DNA from: Macrosoma leucophasiata
Taxonomy: Eukaryota > Arthropoda > Insecta > Lepidoptera > Hedylidae
Assembly (NCBI GenBank): GCA_036365455.1
Contig: JAWQUS010000010.1
Location: 15,632,501-15,696,500, forward strand
Length of the DNA: 64,000 nucleotides
Direction: 5' to 3'
This document shows, one piece after another, positions 11,531 through 22,840 of this stretch (the first letter of the stretch is position 1; every line of letters begins with the position of its first letter). The notes under the pieces were generated by a model that ran no database searches, was not told the DNA's origin, and saw nothing but the letters and a program-made list of their open reading frames with translations. The translations under genes and the position numbers were made by a program.

Positions 11531-11894
11531 CACAGCAAAACAAATACTGTAACGAACCAAATAATATGACTGGTAAATAAACTTTTTACTAAAATAAATT
11601 AAAAAGAAAATAGCACTTGCCTCATTTTTTTCGACCTTAACACATTGACAGTATGCACGAATCCACGAAAACAACCATTTTTAACAGCAAAACTATTTGA
11701 CAATGAAAATATCCAAACAAAAATGTTCGGATACACCCATTTCTTTATTCAGCATCCTAGACAGTGACATTCCCTGGTATCTACACGACATAATAGCTTC
11801 AATTGATATCATTTATGTATATTAAAACTATTGCCATTAAAACCTAAAAAATATATTTGTATTGCCAACTTCCTCATAAATAAAGGTTAGTTAT
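11531..11894. other. Unannotated DNA
   Basis: No feature recognised. Confidence 0.4.
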
Positions 11895-12225
11895 CGTCAC
11901 CTTCACAAAGCACATGTCACACGGATTGCTAGTTCACTCGACGGTATTAAATGAATACAATATATTTCAGAGTCGCGAATTTTTTCGTTGTGTTAACGTT
12001 TTGTTGGGAAGTTGGCACAGCAAAACATTGTGATCGCGTCACGGGTCATGTTTTGATAACGCGGTGACATTGTTATCTCATTTTGACGGATGGTCTTTTT
12101 GTAACAAATGAACATTGTTATTCCGCTAGTGAACTCGTGCACACTGAGTGTTATCGGAGCACATCGACATATCCAATGTTTATTATTTCCTTAGTAATGA
12201 TGTACCTAGAACAAAACCTTTCACT
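11895..12225 (+). repeat. Unnamed repeat T, copy 1
   Basis: Core 12020-12087 includes AAAACATTGTGATCGCGTCAC, CATGTTTTGATAACGC and GTGACATTGTTATCTCATTT. Related copies lie about 620 and 1270 bp downstream. Homology to copy 2 extends on both sides (TGAATACAATATATTTCA before; TCGGAGCACATCGA and TTATTATTTCCTTA after). This copy shows the undisturbed target site for the MITE at 12783. Confidence 0.65.
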
Positions 12226-12279
12226 ATGCGTGCTTAAATTTTGATAATATTTCGTATTTTTTACACAAACTTACTAAGA

Positions 12280-12345
12280 CTATCGACGAAAAAACGATTC
12301 CGAGGAATTGAGAACTTCCTTCTTTTTTAAATCGGTTTAAAATTA
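12280..12345 (+). mobile_element. Fragment resembling TIR element E end
   Basis: GAATTGAGAACTTCCTTC...AAATCGGTT resembles the end of the element at 5097 and 53765, strongly diverged. Confidence 0.35.
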
Positions 12346-12519
12346 TTTAAATGGATAAGCAAGTACTGTCGTCCCAAAAGCAAAACAGATGTAACAACAG
12401 CCATTTACGCATTCGCGATCTGACTTACCTACTATGCAATAGCGAGTTAATCTATTACATATATCGTACTTTAATAAGCATTCATACAAACAAAAAAACT
12501 ATTTCTATGTTCTATTTCT

Positions 12520-12990
12520 TCTTCACAAATCATACACACATTTCACTTGCAAGTTCATACGATGATAATTCATGAATACAATGTATTTCATAGTCCTTCG
12601 AGAACTTTTTCATTGTATCGACTTATTGTTGCGGAATTCGCACAAAACATTGTGAACGCGTCACAGGCCATGTTTTGACAACGCTGTGACTTTGGTATCT
12701 CATTTTGACTGATGAACTTTTGTAACAATTGAACGTTGTTTTCCGCTAGTAAACACGGGCTTTCTGATCTAGGGCTCTCTGATAGTAGTAACACACGACC
12801 GAACCAAACATCCCGCGAGGTAACTTTATTAAAAATAATTCTGTCCGCCGAACTCCTCCACACACGGCCAGATTTGGTTCGGAGCGTACCGAATCCGCTG
12901 TCCGTTCCGGACGTGTGTTACGACTATGAGCGTTTTCGGACAACATCGATAAGTGCCGCTTATTATTTGCTTAAATATCTTCGTAGCTAG
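12520..12990 (+). repeat. Unnamed repeat T, copy 2 (split by a MITE)
   Basis: Core 12642-12710 matches copy 1 (AAAACATTGTGAACGCGTCAC, CATGTTTTGACAACGC, ATCTCATTTTGAC). After the core it carries a 144-bp insertion at 12783-12926 that is absent from copy 1, then rejoins copy 1 at TGAGCGTTTTCGGACAACAT. Confidence 0.65.
12783..12926. mobile_element. 144-bp MITE with 3-bp TGA duplication
   Basis: The ends TAGTAGTAACACACGACCG and CGGACGTGTGTTACGACTA are inverted repeats with two mismatches over 19 bp. TGA flanks both sides (12780-12782 and 12927-12929), while the sister copy at 12.1 kb has a single TGA at the homologous position. An internal inverted pair CCGAACCAAA / TTTGGTTCGG adds secondary structure. 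No coding capacity. Superfamily not assigned. Confidence 0.75.
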
Positions 12991-13234
12991 TATTTGATAA
13001 ATAAATTCACCAAGTGTGATGATAAAATAAAGTTACGGCAAGCATATACTCTCGACTAAAAAGTTAATCAAAATATTAATTAACGCCAGTCTTTTATTTC
13101 GTTATAACGTTGTTCGTTATTTAAGGTTGTTCGATATTGCATATTTATGCAATAACGAACGACCTTAATAATAACTATATATATTTATTGATCAGGTACG
13201 TACAGACCACACAAAGATAAATATAAGTAATGTA

Positions 13235-13400
13235 TATATAAAGAATCGTTAACTTTTTCACTATGTTATTTTTTGCTGGACAGTTCGTACGACAAAACAT
13301 TGTGACCGACGCGGTCATGTTTTCATTACGCTGTGACATTGTTATCTCATTTTGACAAATGGAAGTTATATTACAAAAGAACGTGCTAGTGCACATAATG
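13235..13400 (+). repeat. Unnamed repeat T, copy 3 (partial)
   Basis: Core 13292-13361 has AAAACATTGTGACCGACGCGG, CATGTTTTCATTACGC and GTGACATTGTTATCTCATTT. The downstream half shared by copies 1 and 2 is missing. Confidence 0.6.
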
Positions 13401-14116
13401 GGACCTCCATGGAACTTAGTAAATTTTTTTTTTTTAATTGAGAAAATCCGAAATTATGCGTAGCGAGAATCAAACTTGTGACCTCCGGTCTAGCAGTAAT
13501 GGCCTTTTATCACAAAGCAAACGAAACAGTCGTGATTATTATTTTTATAATTGATCAGCAGCAAATCACATTTTTTAATTTGAAGTTACCTATAAAACTA
13601 CGATTAAATTAGGTATAATATTTTTGACGACGATTTTTCCGTTTCTCTTTTTCAATTGCTTTTATGGGTAACCCCAATTTGCCAAAGTTTAATCTTGGTC
13701 TTACTTCACACAATTATATAATTAAAACAGAAACATTACGTTTTGAACAGAATATACCTCTATAACAAATCAAATAGAAGGATAGAAGCAGATAGAAGCA
13801 GTCGATTAAGTGCAGACAGTGTATAAAAGAGTATTGCAAAATTTACGTCAGACGTTCTGGGAAACAGATTAGGAATTACCGTGGCATGCTGAGAACTTGA
13901 GATCAGGAAAGGATTTTCAAGGAGGAAATGAAAATTGTTGAGTGAGACGCAACGTCAAAGGACTCATTCAAGACAAAATGTCTTATTGTTTTCTTTGATA
14001 TTTGCTGAGGGAAGTTAAATGGAAACATTTCTGTTATGTTGATTATGTTATGCAATTTGTGAATGATCACCTCAGATTTTTTTATGACATGAAGTAGCAA
14101 AAAAACTTTACATTGA
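13401..14116. other. Unannotated DNA with possible tRNA-like remnant
   Basis: About 13455-13515 (minus strand) contains AGTTTGATTCTCG, a degraded B-box-like motif after a poly-T run, possibly an old SINE head. The rest is unrecognised. Confidence 0.3.
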
Positions 14117-14362
14117 TTAAGTAATGCTGCCTATAAACATCTATATAAAAAAGAGACTTCAATGTAGATGCGTTGCCACTCCTGAGGCCTAAGGTATTAT
14201 GTATCTGTGCTTGAAATTACAAGGCCGCACATTACCACCTAAGCGAACACGACAGTGCTGAACAGTACCATTCAGTGCCATTTAACGGCAAGTAGATTGG
14301 GTAATACGGTGGTACCTACGCCCGCGAGCTCCGTCACTGGAGCTCTACCACCAGTAATAATA
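14117..14362 (+). mobile_element. Metulj-like repeat M, diverged copy
   Basis: Shows the family landmarks in order: GATGCGTTGCCACTCCTGAG, GTGCTGAACAGTACCATTCA, GTAATACGGTGGTACCTACG and the terminal palindrome GAGCTCCGTCACTGGAGCTC followed by TACCACCAGTA. Other copies continue 5' to TTTTTATGTAATGGAAGTGG, absent here. The family's core (GGCAAACAAGCATGCAG, GTGATGACTGCAGCC, TAGACACC) resembles Metulj/Lep-type lepidopteran repeats. Confidence 0.75.
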
Positions 14363-15066
14363 TATAATAAGTATATATACATCTTGGTGGCTAGTGGTGG
14401 TACTATTACTTGACCTGAAGGAAGTCATTAAATAATATGGAATCTCATTTTTCAATTCTTCTTTCTTTGGGACCGCTGAAAATATTATCATACAAATCAA
14501 GGGTCCTGCCAGACCAGATTGTTAATCTGGTCGGTGAAAGCGGTTCTTCAAGAAGAAAGTTCTTTCAGTAGAGCAGTTCAAAGTTTGGATAATTAACAAT
14601 AACTAGGATAAAGTGTCTACATACTTAGGTCTTTTTAGTTAAAGTAAAATTACAATAACAGTAAAATATGTTCGCAATCAGGAGGGGGAGTTCTTGTTAA
14701 GTGTGACGGTAGAAGTGTGACATGTTAAGAAGATAGGAAAATGCGGGAAAAAACGTGACGAAGAGGAGGGGTCGAAAATACCGATTTGCGTGACGTAATT
14801 TATGAACGATTTTACCATCAAAACTAACTGAACTTTTATTTTAATCAACAAATAGCTCTCTTCGCAGAACCGACAATGATTTGGGCGGTAGGAGTAAATA
14901 AAGTTAACAGTGTTCTCTAGAAAATATATGTAATTTAAATTAAATAAAACCTAAGACTAAATTTTCATAAAAAGTGAAACTTTATATAGCAATTGTTATT
15001 TACAATTGTAAGGAACACTTTCCTTTAATGTTTTAAACTAAAAACTTCACCACACTGTCCTGCCGG
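14363..15066. other. Unannotated DNA
   Basis: No gene or repeat recognised. Confidence 0.4.
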
Positions 15067-16165
15067 TTGCACTATAACCTAAAATTTCTTTGGCTGAATT
15101 TCTCACTGACTTCACTGTTGTTTAATATGGCGAATGTAAACACTTTATTGGATGCCCAGAATGCCTTGGAGCTAAAACTAATGACAAAGCTTGCAGAATT
15201 TGATGTTAAACTGAAAGCAGCTGCTCCTCCTACTACACCATCTGTTTCAAATCTGCAAGAGGAGTTCCAGAGATTCAAGGATGAATGCTGTGGGATTTTT
15301 TGTCTACTCCGGCAACAAATAGCTGAATTTTCTAAAGCATTAGATACCATGGAGATGAGGCACAGGCGCAAATATCTACTGGTTAATGGAGTCCCCGAGA
15401 AATTTGAAGGTGATTTGTCGGAACATATAATGAAGATTTTCGAAAATAAGCACGGGGTGAAGGATGCATCTAATTCAGGGTTCCGTGTATGTCATCGTCT
15501 GGGGAAGCCTATTGACGGCAAGTGTCGACCGGTATTGGTGCGCTTTTGTGACAGCGAAGACAAGCACGGCTTCTTAACCAACTTTTTTCTATTCTTACCG
15601 ATCCTACATCTCCTTCTTATTTAAAATGCAAATTTCAATATCTTTCGTCTTCTCATTCACTTCAATTGCGCTCTAATAATTCTAATATTCTTTCTATACC
15701 ACTTCACAGTTCCAGCTTTGTATCCAGTTCATTTCTTGTCCAAGTAGTATGTTTGTGGAATGCTCTTCCAGAGGATATACGTAAGCTCACTTCAAAAATA
15801 ACGTTCAAAAAAAGGGTTAAGGAATATTTTCGAAAGTAAATTTTTCGTAAAATCATCATCAATATTTAAATATATATTTATTGTATTTTATATATTTAAT
15901 TATGTAGATTATTTTGTAGGTTTATGTATTATTTTATGTATGTACGTATATTCTTATATCTATGTGTGTATGAAAGTATTATTAGTGTTAACATTTTTGT
16001 TTCATTATAAGCATTTCTAATTATTTTATTTTTTTACTAATGCCGCTCACCATTTTTTTTTCTATACTACCAATGGTTGACTGGTAGAGAATGCTTTTAG
16101 CGTTAAGTCCGCCATTTGTTCCGATATTTATATTGTGGCAATAAAGAATAAATAAATAAATAAAT
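15067..16165 (+). pseudogene. CR1/Jockey-like LINE with ORF1-ORF2 internal deletion
   Basis: Two coding remnants of one non-LTR element. The first, ATG at 15127 to about 15580, looks like the N-terminal nucleic-acid-binding ORF1. It has a leucine/lysine-rich helical stretch (ALELKLMTKLAEFDVKLKAA), then RRKYLLVNGVPE and VCHRLG, resembling the RRM-like part of LINE ORF1 proteins. The second, about 15585-15840 in the next frame, is the extreme C terminus of ORF2: DPTSPSYLKCKFQYLS, SIPLHSSSF, then VCLWNALPEDIRKL and FKKRVKEYFRK, stop. Endonuclease and reverse transcriptase are entirely missing, so a deletion of several kb near 15582 joined the pieces out of frame. The 3' UTR carries GGTTGACTGGTAGAGAATGC and TTAAGTCCGCCATTTGTT and ends in an AAATA run at about 16140-16165. 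Clade within CR1/Jockey is uncertain. Confidence 0.82.
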
Positions 16166-16199
16166 AAATGATAATAAGGACCATCGAAATACATGATAT

Positions 16200-16300
16200 T
16201 GTATGGATGTACGAGTATGTATCTTCATACCAAGTCTCTTCCGGGGTAGGTTTGGAGCGGAGTTAGTTAGGGTGTGGAGCGCCAGATATTAAACCTTCCG
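16200..16300 (-). mobile_element. SINE-D tail fragment
   Basis: GTATGTATCTTCATACC...GGGGTAGG...GTGTGGAGCGCCAGATAT is the reverse complement of a sequence at 39430-39530, where it runs CCAGATATC-like, CTCTGCCTACCCCGTTAGG, then a CATA tail. An insertion of about 10 bp distinguishes this copy. Confidence 0.45.
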
Positions 16301-16309
16301 TGATATTAT

Positions 16310-16387
16310 TATATATAACAATAGTAAAAAAACACACATTTTCCCATACAAATAGTCCGTGTACCAAACCTTTGACACATTATGTCA

Positions 16388-16390
<3 letters not shown>
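16310..16390 (+). mobile_element. Helitron-like fragment
   Basis: CCCATACAAATAGTCCGTG and ACCAAACCTTTGACACATTA match 1765-1810. The 3' CTAG end seen there is replaced here by the AT tract. Confidence 0.4.

Positions 16391-16459
<69 letters not shown>
16391..16459. repeat. (AT)n microsatellite
   Basis: A pure AT dinucleotide run of 69 bases between two Helitron-like segments in opposite orientation. The Tyr-Ile frame over it is an artefact. Confidence 0.98.
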
Positions 16460-16460
<1 letters not shown>

Positions 16461-16640
16461 TAGCTGTTGCCCGCAGCTTTGCCCGCGTGAATGTCGTTTT
16501 ACAAATATTTTTTCCTGAACTTTCTTTGCTATAAACCTCACGGAGCCCGAGACCTTTCCAACGAATGCAAAACCGTGGAAATCAGTTGGTGCGTTCTGGA
16601 GTTATAGCGTCAGGAAGGAAAACCCGACTTATTTTTATAT
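16460..16640 (-). mobile_element. Helitron-like short element
   Basis: Starts (plus strand) ACTAGCTGTTGCCCGCAGC and then TTTGCCCGCGTGAATGTCG: on the minus strand this is a GC hairpin followed by CAGCTAG|T, a Helitron 3' end. The interior includes TCAGTTGGTGCGTTCTGGAG, the degraded core of a common lepidopteran short element. The 5' end is not defined. Confidence 0.5.
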
Positions 16641-16642
16641 TA

Positions 16643-16830
16643 TCTTCTTAATATATATAAATCTCGTGTCACAATGTTTGTCCTCAATGGACTCCTAAAC
16701 CACTTAACCGATTATAATAAAATTCGCACACCATGTGCAGTTCGATCCAACTTGAGAGATAGGATAGCTTACATTACGCTATGACTAATAGGAGCAGAGC
16801 AGCGCGAGCGAAGCCGGGGCGGGCCGCTAG
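16643..16830 (+). mobile_element. Short non-autonomous Helitron
   Basis: 5' end TCTTCTTAATATATATAAA follows a T/A-rich target. The body has CTCGTGTCACAATGTTTGTC and AACCACTTAACCGATT. The 3' end GCGAGCGAAGCCGGGGCGGG...CGCTAG|T gives hairpin plus CTAG. At 188 bp it has no coding capacity and depends on an autonomous Helitron. Confidence 0.7.
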
Positions 16831-18091
16831 TAGGTATATATATATAAGGTAGATTACGTACTTCACATCACATAATTCACATTCACAATTTTTTTTGAGG
16901 GAACACTGTACATTCTTATCTACTTCAAGAAAATCGGTAGCACAATGAATACTTTAGTAGAAAAGTTCAGATATATAAGTTCATATTCTTAAGTAATCAC
17001 TTGTTTCATTGAATATTTATTTCACAATTCAACCACATAGATTCTGCGAAAAAATAAATTAAAAATTCAGTAAGCACGTATACTTATTGACTTAAGTCTG
17101 AAAACGTAACATAATATAAAGCTCGCTAAGAAATGGAATTTCTTTTTACATGCCTTCCGGGTTTTTCATAACATATTAGGAAGCTCTCATCCGCGTACGA
17201 GTGAATTGGCTGCCTACACGAGTGCTGGTACATAATATACCGCTGGGCGTTCAATTCCACATGACAAATCGTACGGCTACGGCCGCTCCAATTTCCGATG
17301 ACAAGACCTACATTAACCTTAAGGGTCCTCTGTCATCAACTTCCAGCACAGAATAAATCCGGTTCAAGAATAAATTAAGGTCTTTGTGTCATAGAATTGT
17401 CCCCACTTTTCAATGGAGCCACCCGGTCGCGGTATTGCCAGGTACGACCTTTCACGTACAAATAAACATGTGATTTACGGATATATTCGTAGATTCAAAT
17501 GACATCGACAACGTGAAGTTTGTGCCTCTGCGTGTCGAAGATGTAATATGCAATTATGGGTAAACCGTCTTCCAAGTCTTTTAGGAGAAATAGATACATT
17601 ATATAATAGGTTTTTAGAAATAGTTTTGAATATGATATTTGAAGATTATGTGGGAATATTTCCATTAAAAAACCGACCAAGTGCCAGTTGGATTCGCGTT
17701 CATAAGGTATACGTATTAAACGAGTTTTCTTTCCGTTATTGATTTCTTATAAGTTTCTCTAAAATCTATAAAGAACTTTTTATGTAGGACCTTTTTTATT
17801 TTCGGATTATTAATTACGCAGATTAAAGGAGGGATTGGACAAAGTTCGCATATTTTCTTTATTAATTTCGTAATTATTTATCTTAAAATAATAAAAATAT
17901 ATATGAGCCTCGACATAAGATCTTATAATCTATATATCAAACAAAATAGGTACCTTTGTGCAATATTTTTTAGAAAATTCTCTAATTTTACGCACCAAAT
18001 GACCGCCATCTTTAGAATTCATTTATTAACGTTCATGGATATACAAAAAACCCTTAACGTTACATGTCCATCACTAACTAATAAATTAATA
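16831..18091. other. Unannotated DNA with one repeat fragment
   Basis: Near 17675-17715, CCGACCAAGTGCCAGTTGGATTC is a diverged end of repeat F (see 23778). Otherwise no gene or repeat is recognised. Confidence 0.35.
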
Positions 18092-18280
18092 AATACGCTT
18101 ACACTCACAGGTATAAACCTGTGTCGAGGGTACCATTGTACACACACAACACATACACAAACACCCCGACCCAAAACGATCAGTAGGCCATACAAATACT
18201 TGTCCCGGTGCGGGGATCAAACCCGCGACCCATCGAATGAAACGGTCGTCTGACACCGCTGAACTAACTGGGTCGTCAAC
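18092..18280 (-). mobile_element. tRNA-headed SINE, family B
   Basis: Minus strand: GGGTCGCGGGTTTGATCCCC (B box, about 18210-18230), then CCGGGACAAGTATTTGTATGG, GTTTTGGGTCGGGGTG and TGTGAGTGTAAGCG. About 12 bp are missing near the tail relative to 22310. Confidence 0.75.
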
Positions 18281-19330
18281 ACATGTACCTACCAAGTTTC
18301 AACTTTATCAGTGCAATAGTTTTGAAACAAATTGGCTACGATAAATAAACAGACTGACAGACAAACAGACACACGAATTATCCTATTAATCCTAGGGTTC
18401 CGGATTCTAAATGTGAATTTCGATAAAATTTCTAAAATCAAATTAGTTTGCTATTCTTATTACTACGCATTTTAATCCATTCATGTCAGCCTAGTTGGTG
18501 AAGTGATTGGCCAAGAACTTTCTGGTTTGCGGGTTACGTACGGGTTAATGAGGGTTGCTATGCAAGAGTTTAATATTGTGTGCTTTACTTTATACACTTT
18601 GTAATTTGTTTCATCTGATGAGAGTTTTATTTGTAGCGTCTGTGTGATTTTCTTCATAAAATATATCACCAAATGCTTACAACATAGATAAGAACGATGA
18701 GTTACTATGACTGGTACCAGATAGTACCAATGTAAAAAATACAGACTTATTTTGTCATAATGTAAAGCGTAATTTTCTGATACTTTCTTTTAGAGTACCT
18801 AATATTCCAAATGACGTATTCTATGGCCAGACACTTTATATCGAGGCAACCCCTTGCCAGACGCCCTTAAACTTCAATAAATTGTTACTGTACTTACGTT
18901 ATAGTATAAAAGCTGTAATTTCAACCAAGGTTGGAATCAGGCGCTGCTAATTTGTCAGCTTATATAGAATAACGAAAGTCTACAACTCACAGGCTCTTAG
19001 AGTATTTGGGATAATTGAATGACTTTTAAAAAATATTTTTATATTTTCGTTTTCATTTATGTGTAAATTGCAAAATGTTGTGTTCCGGTTAAAGACAATT
19101 TATTTCTCATAAGAACTTACAAGTTCACTTTCATAAGATTTAGAAGCTTAACAATAATAATATTAAGTAAGTACAATTCATTCATCGATCGCTCACACGG
19201 GCAGTGCGAACTCAGAGTAGGTATATATTAAAGTGGGTAAGTATAAAGAATAGTCATAAGTAAATAGTTGGTAGGTTACACTCACTATCGTACTGGTTAG
19301 ATTTGTTGTTGTATTATTAGATATCCTTTA
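18281..19330. other. Unannotated DNA
   Basis: Around 18488-18545 (GCCTAGTTGGTGAAGTGATTGG...GCGGGTT) could be a decayed tRNA-like SINE head, too diverged to assign. The lower part (19200-19330) may hold the 3' UTR of the LINE that follows on the minus strand. No gene seen. Confidence 0.3.
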
Positions 19331-19960
19331 GGTATTTTAGACGTTACTAATTACGTACTCCTTTAGTTTTGATTTAAATGCAGCGGTTTCACTTGTTTGC
19401 CTAATATTTTCGGGAAGTTTATTAAACAATTGTGCACTCTCATATAGGAAATTCTTTTTGGCATAATTATGAGTTCTCGGTTGACGTAGTTTGATTTTAT
19501 TTTTATTTCTTAAGTTGTGGGTAGATATTTTTTTACTAAGGGTTAGATCAGAGTGGACAGTCTTATTAATTATTTTCTTTACTAGTATGCAGGTATTGTA
19601 TGTATATATTTGGTTTAGGTTAAGTAGTTTAGTTTTTTTGTACAGTTCTGTTGTTGGTGTAAGACGGTTAAAGTGGAAGAGAGTTTTAATAAGTTTATTT
19701 TGGGAAATTTGTAGGTCTTTTAAGTTAGTTTTTGTAGCAGTGGCCCAGACTTCTTTGAGATAGTCGAGATGTGATTTAGCCAACGAATTGTAGATTACAT
19801 ATTTAATTTTGTTAGGTACACAGTTTGATATTTTGCGTAGGGCTCCAGTGAGTGATGCTAGTTTAGATCTTACGTGGGTTAATATGGGCTTTCCAGGATA
19901 ATTTGAAATCTAGTCTTAAGCCGAGGTATTTCTCTAGATTTCTCTAGTGTTCGATTTGTG
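19331..19960 (-). pseudogene. CR1/Jockey-like LINE, ORF2 C-terminal fragment
   Basis: The minus-strand frame 19783-19337 (148 codons, no natural start) reads SHLDYLKEVWATATKTNLKD, LQISQNKLIKTLFHFNRL, then LFNKLPENIRQTSETAAFKS and LKEYVISN, stop. This is the region after the reverse transcriptase in CR1/Jockey-type ORF2 proteins. Further upstream on the minus strand, two more pieces are recognisable in shifted frames: YLGLRLDFKLSWKAHI near 19960 and KLASLTGALRKISNCV near 19850. So there is at least one frameshift and the copy is 5'-truncated within the RT thumb. The sequence differs from the element at 15067, so it is a separate family or subfamily. Confidence 0.85.
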
Positions 19961-21121
19961 ATTGAGGATATTTTTCTGTAAAAAAAAGTATATATCTAAT
20001 ACCGTTATACTTACCACAACAAAACTAGTAGGTCCCTATATCCCAATAATACACTATTCCGCTGTGCGTGCTCTTCGTGCATGTTTAACTTCTATTATGT
20101 ACAATTGTTCACTTCATACGACTATCGTACCAGAAGACATTTCAAAGTTGTTTAGCTACCGTTGTAAAGCGACCCATAAATTGGCATACTTATCCTTACA
20201 CTTATTTTATCTTGTTATGAGACTTTATTGCATTCTGGATAAAGTAGTATACCTATGTGTAAATTGAATATGTGCGAAATGAATGGTCCCATTAACTTCA
20301 CAAAATACAATCACATATATCCATACGGTAAAAAAGACGTATTTAATGTCATAACAGGCCGATATCACAATTTGCTTAGAAGGCACATTTTATCCAATCA
20401 TTCTATGTTCCTCCTTCACGCTTTATGAACGCTACGTCGTAAAAAAATTCGGCGCCGAGATTTTATGCCAATTTTTATAGCATTGTCTTCGTAAATGTTG
20501 TCCGAGTTTTACTATCCACTAAAAAAGAAGCAAAGCCGTGTTATGATTACATTATATCTATGGACATACCACAATTTTTAGGCAGGTAACGCCGTAAATT
20601 AAGAGGATCAACGCCGAGACGAGCCGATAGTAAATTTAATTAAAAACAACAAACTCATGACTGGAACATGCAAATGTGTGTTATCGGTTATTTTAAAATT
20701 ATTACAATAAAATAACACGGCCAGCGTGTCGTTGTTGGTGGCAAGCGAATTAATTAAGTTAAAAAAGCAAACACAACAGAGCAGAACTTTTGTCTCGTAC
20801 CTACTCGGCCATTTATTCACAGCAGTTTATGTAACTTAGTGCTCTAAAAAAGTGTTCGCGGCAGTTTTCAAACATGCATGCAATACATTACGTAAGTAAT
20901 ACTGCACTATGTAATGTATGGATTATAGCTTTTTACGCTGTTGATCGTAAATAATGGTAACGTGCGTTAACGTTACATTTTAATGTAATATTTATTTTAC
21001 ACCGAAAAAATGCATTCATAAACAATTTATTATACAGAATTTATGAATGTGAAAATATTTATTATCATTCATGTTGATTTTCAATTAACATGAAAAGACA
21101 TTGATGTTGAACAAAATGACT
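19961..21121. other. Unannotated DNA
   Basis: A 101-codon frame at 19962-20267 has no recognisable domain. Imperfect inverted repeats near 20880-20930 (TACATTAC) and 21010-21055 (CATTCATAAA) are small. No gene is supported. Confidence 0.35.
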
Positions 21122-21300
21122 TCGTGGGTCCAGCGGTGTGACACGACCGCTTGATGTTTTATCCCTGCACCGGGACAAACATTTGTATAGCCTATAGATA
21201 TATGTTTCGGGTCAGGGTGTACCTACGTGTTGTGTGTTGTGTGTTTAACAGCTAGGTATAAACCTGTGGCGTGGGGCTATGAGTGTAAGCGTGTTTTATT
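21122..21300 (+). mobile_element. tRNA-headed SINE, family B
   Basis: Head GTGGGTCCAGCGGTGTGACACGACCG, a degraded B-box region, CACCGGGACAAACATTTGTA, GTTTCGGGTCAGGGTGT, and end GGGGCTATGAGTGTAAGCG followed by a T-rich tail. The B box has decayed (TTTATCCCTG). Confidence 0.65.
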
Positions 21301-22309
21301 TTTATTTATTTTAGTATTCATATTCGCATTCAACGTTTAAGCACAGTATAAGTAATTAACACGTTCGTTTTCTATAGACTGTGGTTTAAGTAAGTATTTA
21401 AATACAGATATGCACGAAGCAAGATGCGAATTATAAAGTTACTTAAATTATTCTACCTGCGTAAGCACAATATCATTTGTTTATGATGGCAGATTTCCAG
21501 TTAGGAGCTGGAGGGAGGCACATTCAACTCGATCTAGCTGTCGATAAAAATGTTGACCGTCACTGTGTTTCGATTAGGAAGTAATTCTATAAGTAGATAA
21601 TCGCACCTGTAATCAAAAAATAAAAAATAAGTAATGTAATAAACTGACTTAGGGCTTTAACTGACAAGCAACGAGACACGAGATATAATTTTCGTACTTA
21701 AATATTAATTTGTTTCAATAATTTATAACATTACCAAACAGATAGGATAAATATGGCGCGTTTACTTTGTAAACAATAAATACTGCATTCCACGTAATAA
21801 TCCGATGAACTAGTTGCAATGATTTATTCACGTTTATACTAAATCCAATAATTGTTGCTATACAAACAAACGACCATGTAATTGTGTGTAAATACGAGCA
21901 TACTGATGATGTTGGCGGCGCGCCATCGTTTCGCGTCTCACATCGCATCGCCCCTAACAACGTTTTAGGTACCCCAAAGAAGTTAGCTTGGAGATGTCAT
22001 CATTTCCGAATATGATTTATGTTGAATCGGTTAAGGAACTGCTAAGGTAGCTTTGCGACAGCAATCAGAGGCTAGTCCAGAATTTCTGTTTTTTAATTAA
22101 ATGTAAGCAAGTGGCATACAATCACGCATTTCACATAGGTAGAAGCAGCGTCGTACTGGTCATACAGTCAAGGTGGCGTTTGCCATCTGGGCTCTCCACC
22201 GGTCTGGTTGGCGGGGTTTGCACCAAACTATAACCCCGGGTCCACTATTCAGTCGTAGGCCCCGGGCTCGCTATCCAGCCGTAGAAGTTATACAATAATA
22301 ATAAATTAT
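21301..22309. other. Unannotated DNA
   Basis: Around 22225-22285 a GC-rich pair of imperfect repeats (CCCCGGGTCCACTATTCAGT / CCCCGGGCTCGCTATCCAGC) stands out. No gene or named repeat seen. Confidence 0.35.
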
Positions 22310-22514
22310 AAAATACGCTTAAACTCACAGCCCCACAGTAGGTATGAACCTGTGTCGTGGGTGCCGTTGTACACATACAACACATACACAAACACCCAGA
22401 CCCGAAACAAATATCTGTAGGCCATACAAATATTTGTCCCGGTGCGGGGATCGAACCCGCGACCCTTCGAATCAAACGGTCATCTCACACCGCTGGACAA
22501 ACCGGGTCGTCAAA
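22310..22514 (-). mobile_element. tRNA-headed SINE, family B (best copy)
   Basis: Minus strand: ACCCGGTTTGTCCAGCGGTG (head), GGGTCGCGGGTTCGATCCCC (B box with the GGTTCGATCCC consensus), CCGGGACAAATATTTGTATG, GTTTCGGGTCTGGGTGTTTG, and end GGGGCTGTGAGTTTAAGCG. The clean B box makes this the reference copy for the family. Confidence 0.8.
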
Positions 22515-22599
22515 AGTCGAAGAGGGCAAGAAGTCGTAGAGGAAGCCTTTGAGCCACTTTGAGTACATTGAGACCTTTTGGCTCATTCCGACCCTGGAT

Positions 22600-22840
22600 A
22601 TAAATTATGTGACGACTGTAGCATAATTATACACAAAAATTAGATGGCAAAATTCAAATGCGTTTCTACTCCTGAGGTCTAAGTTGTTTTACCTCTGTGA
22701 GAGAAAATAACGAAGCTATACATGAGCATATAACCGGAACACGGTGGTGCTGAATACTATCATTCGGCGGCTGATAAACTAGGTAATGCACTGATGCCGA
22801 CGCTCTCGAGCTTAGACACTGAAACTCTACCACAAGTACA
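22600..22840 (+). mobile_element. Metulj-like repeat M, old copy
   Basis: TGACGACTGTAGC, CTACTCCTGAGGTCTAAG, AACCGGAACACGGTGGTGCT, GGTAATGCACTGATGCCGAC and AACTCTACCACAAGTA keep the family order with many changes. Confidence 0.6.

Noticed and set aside
16300..16518. Frame with Tyr-Ile repeats
   Set aside because: Produced by the (AT)n tract.
22276..22539. Small proteins shared between loci (similar short frames at 2.3, 18.1 and 22.4 kb)
   Set aside because: Their similarity comes from SINE family B; frames on both strands are equally open.
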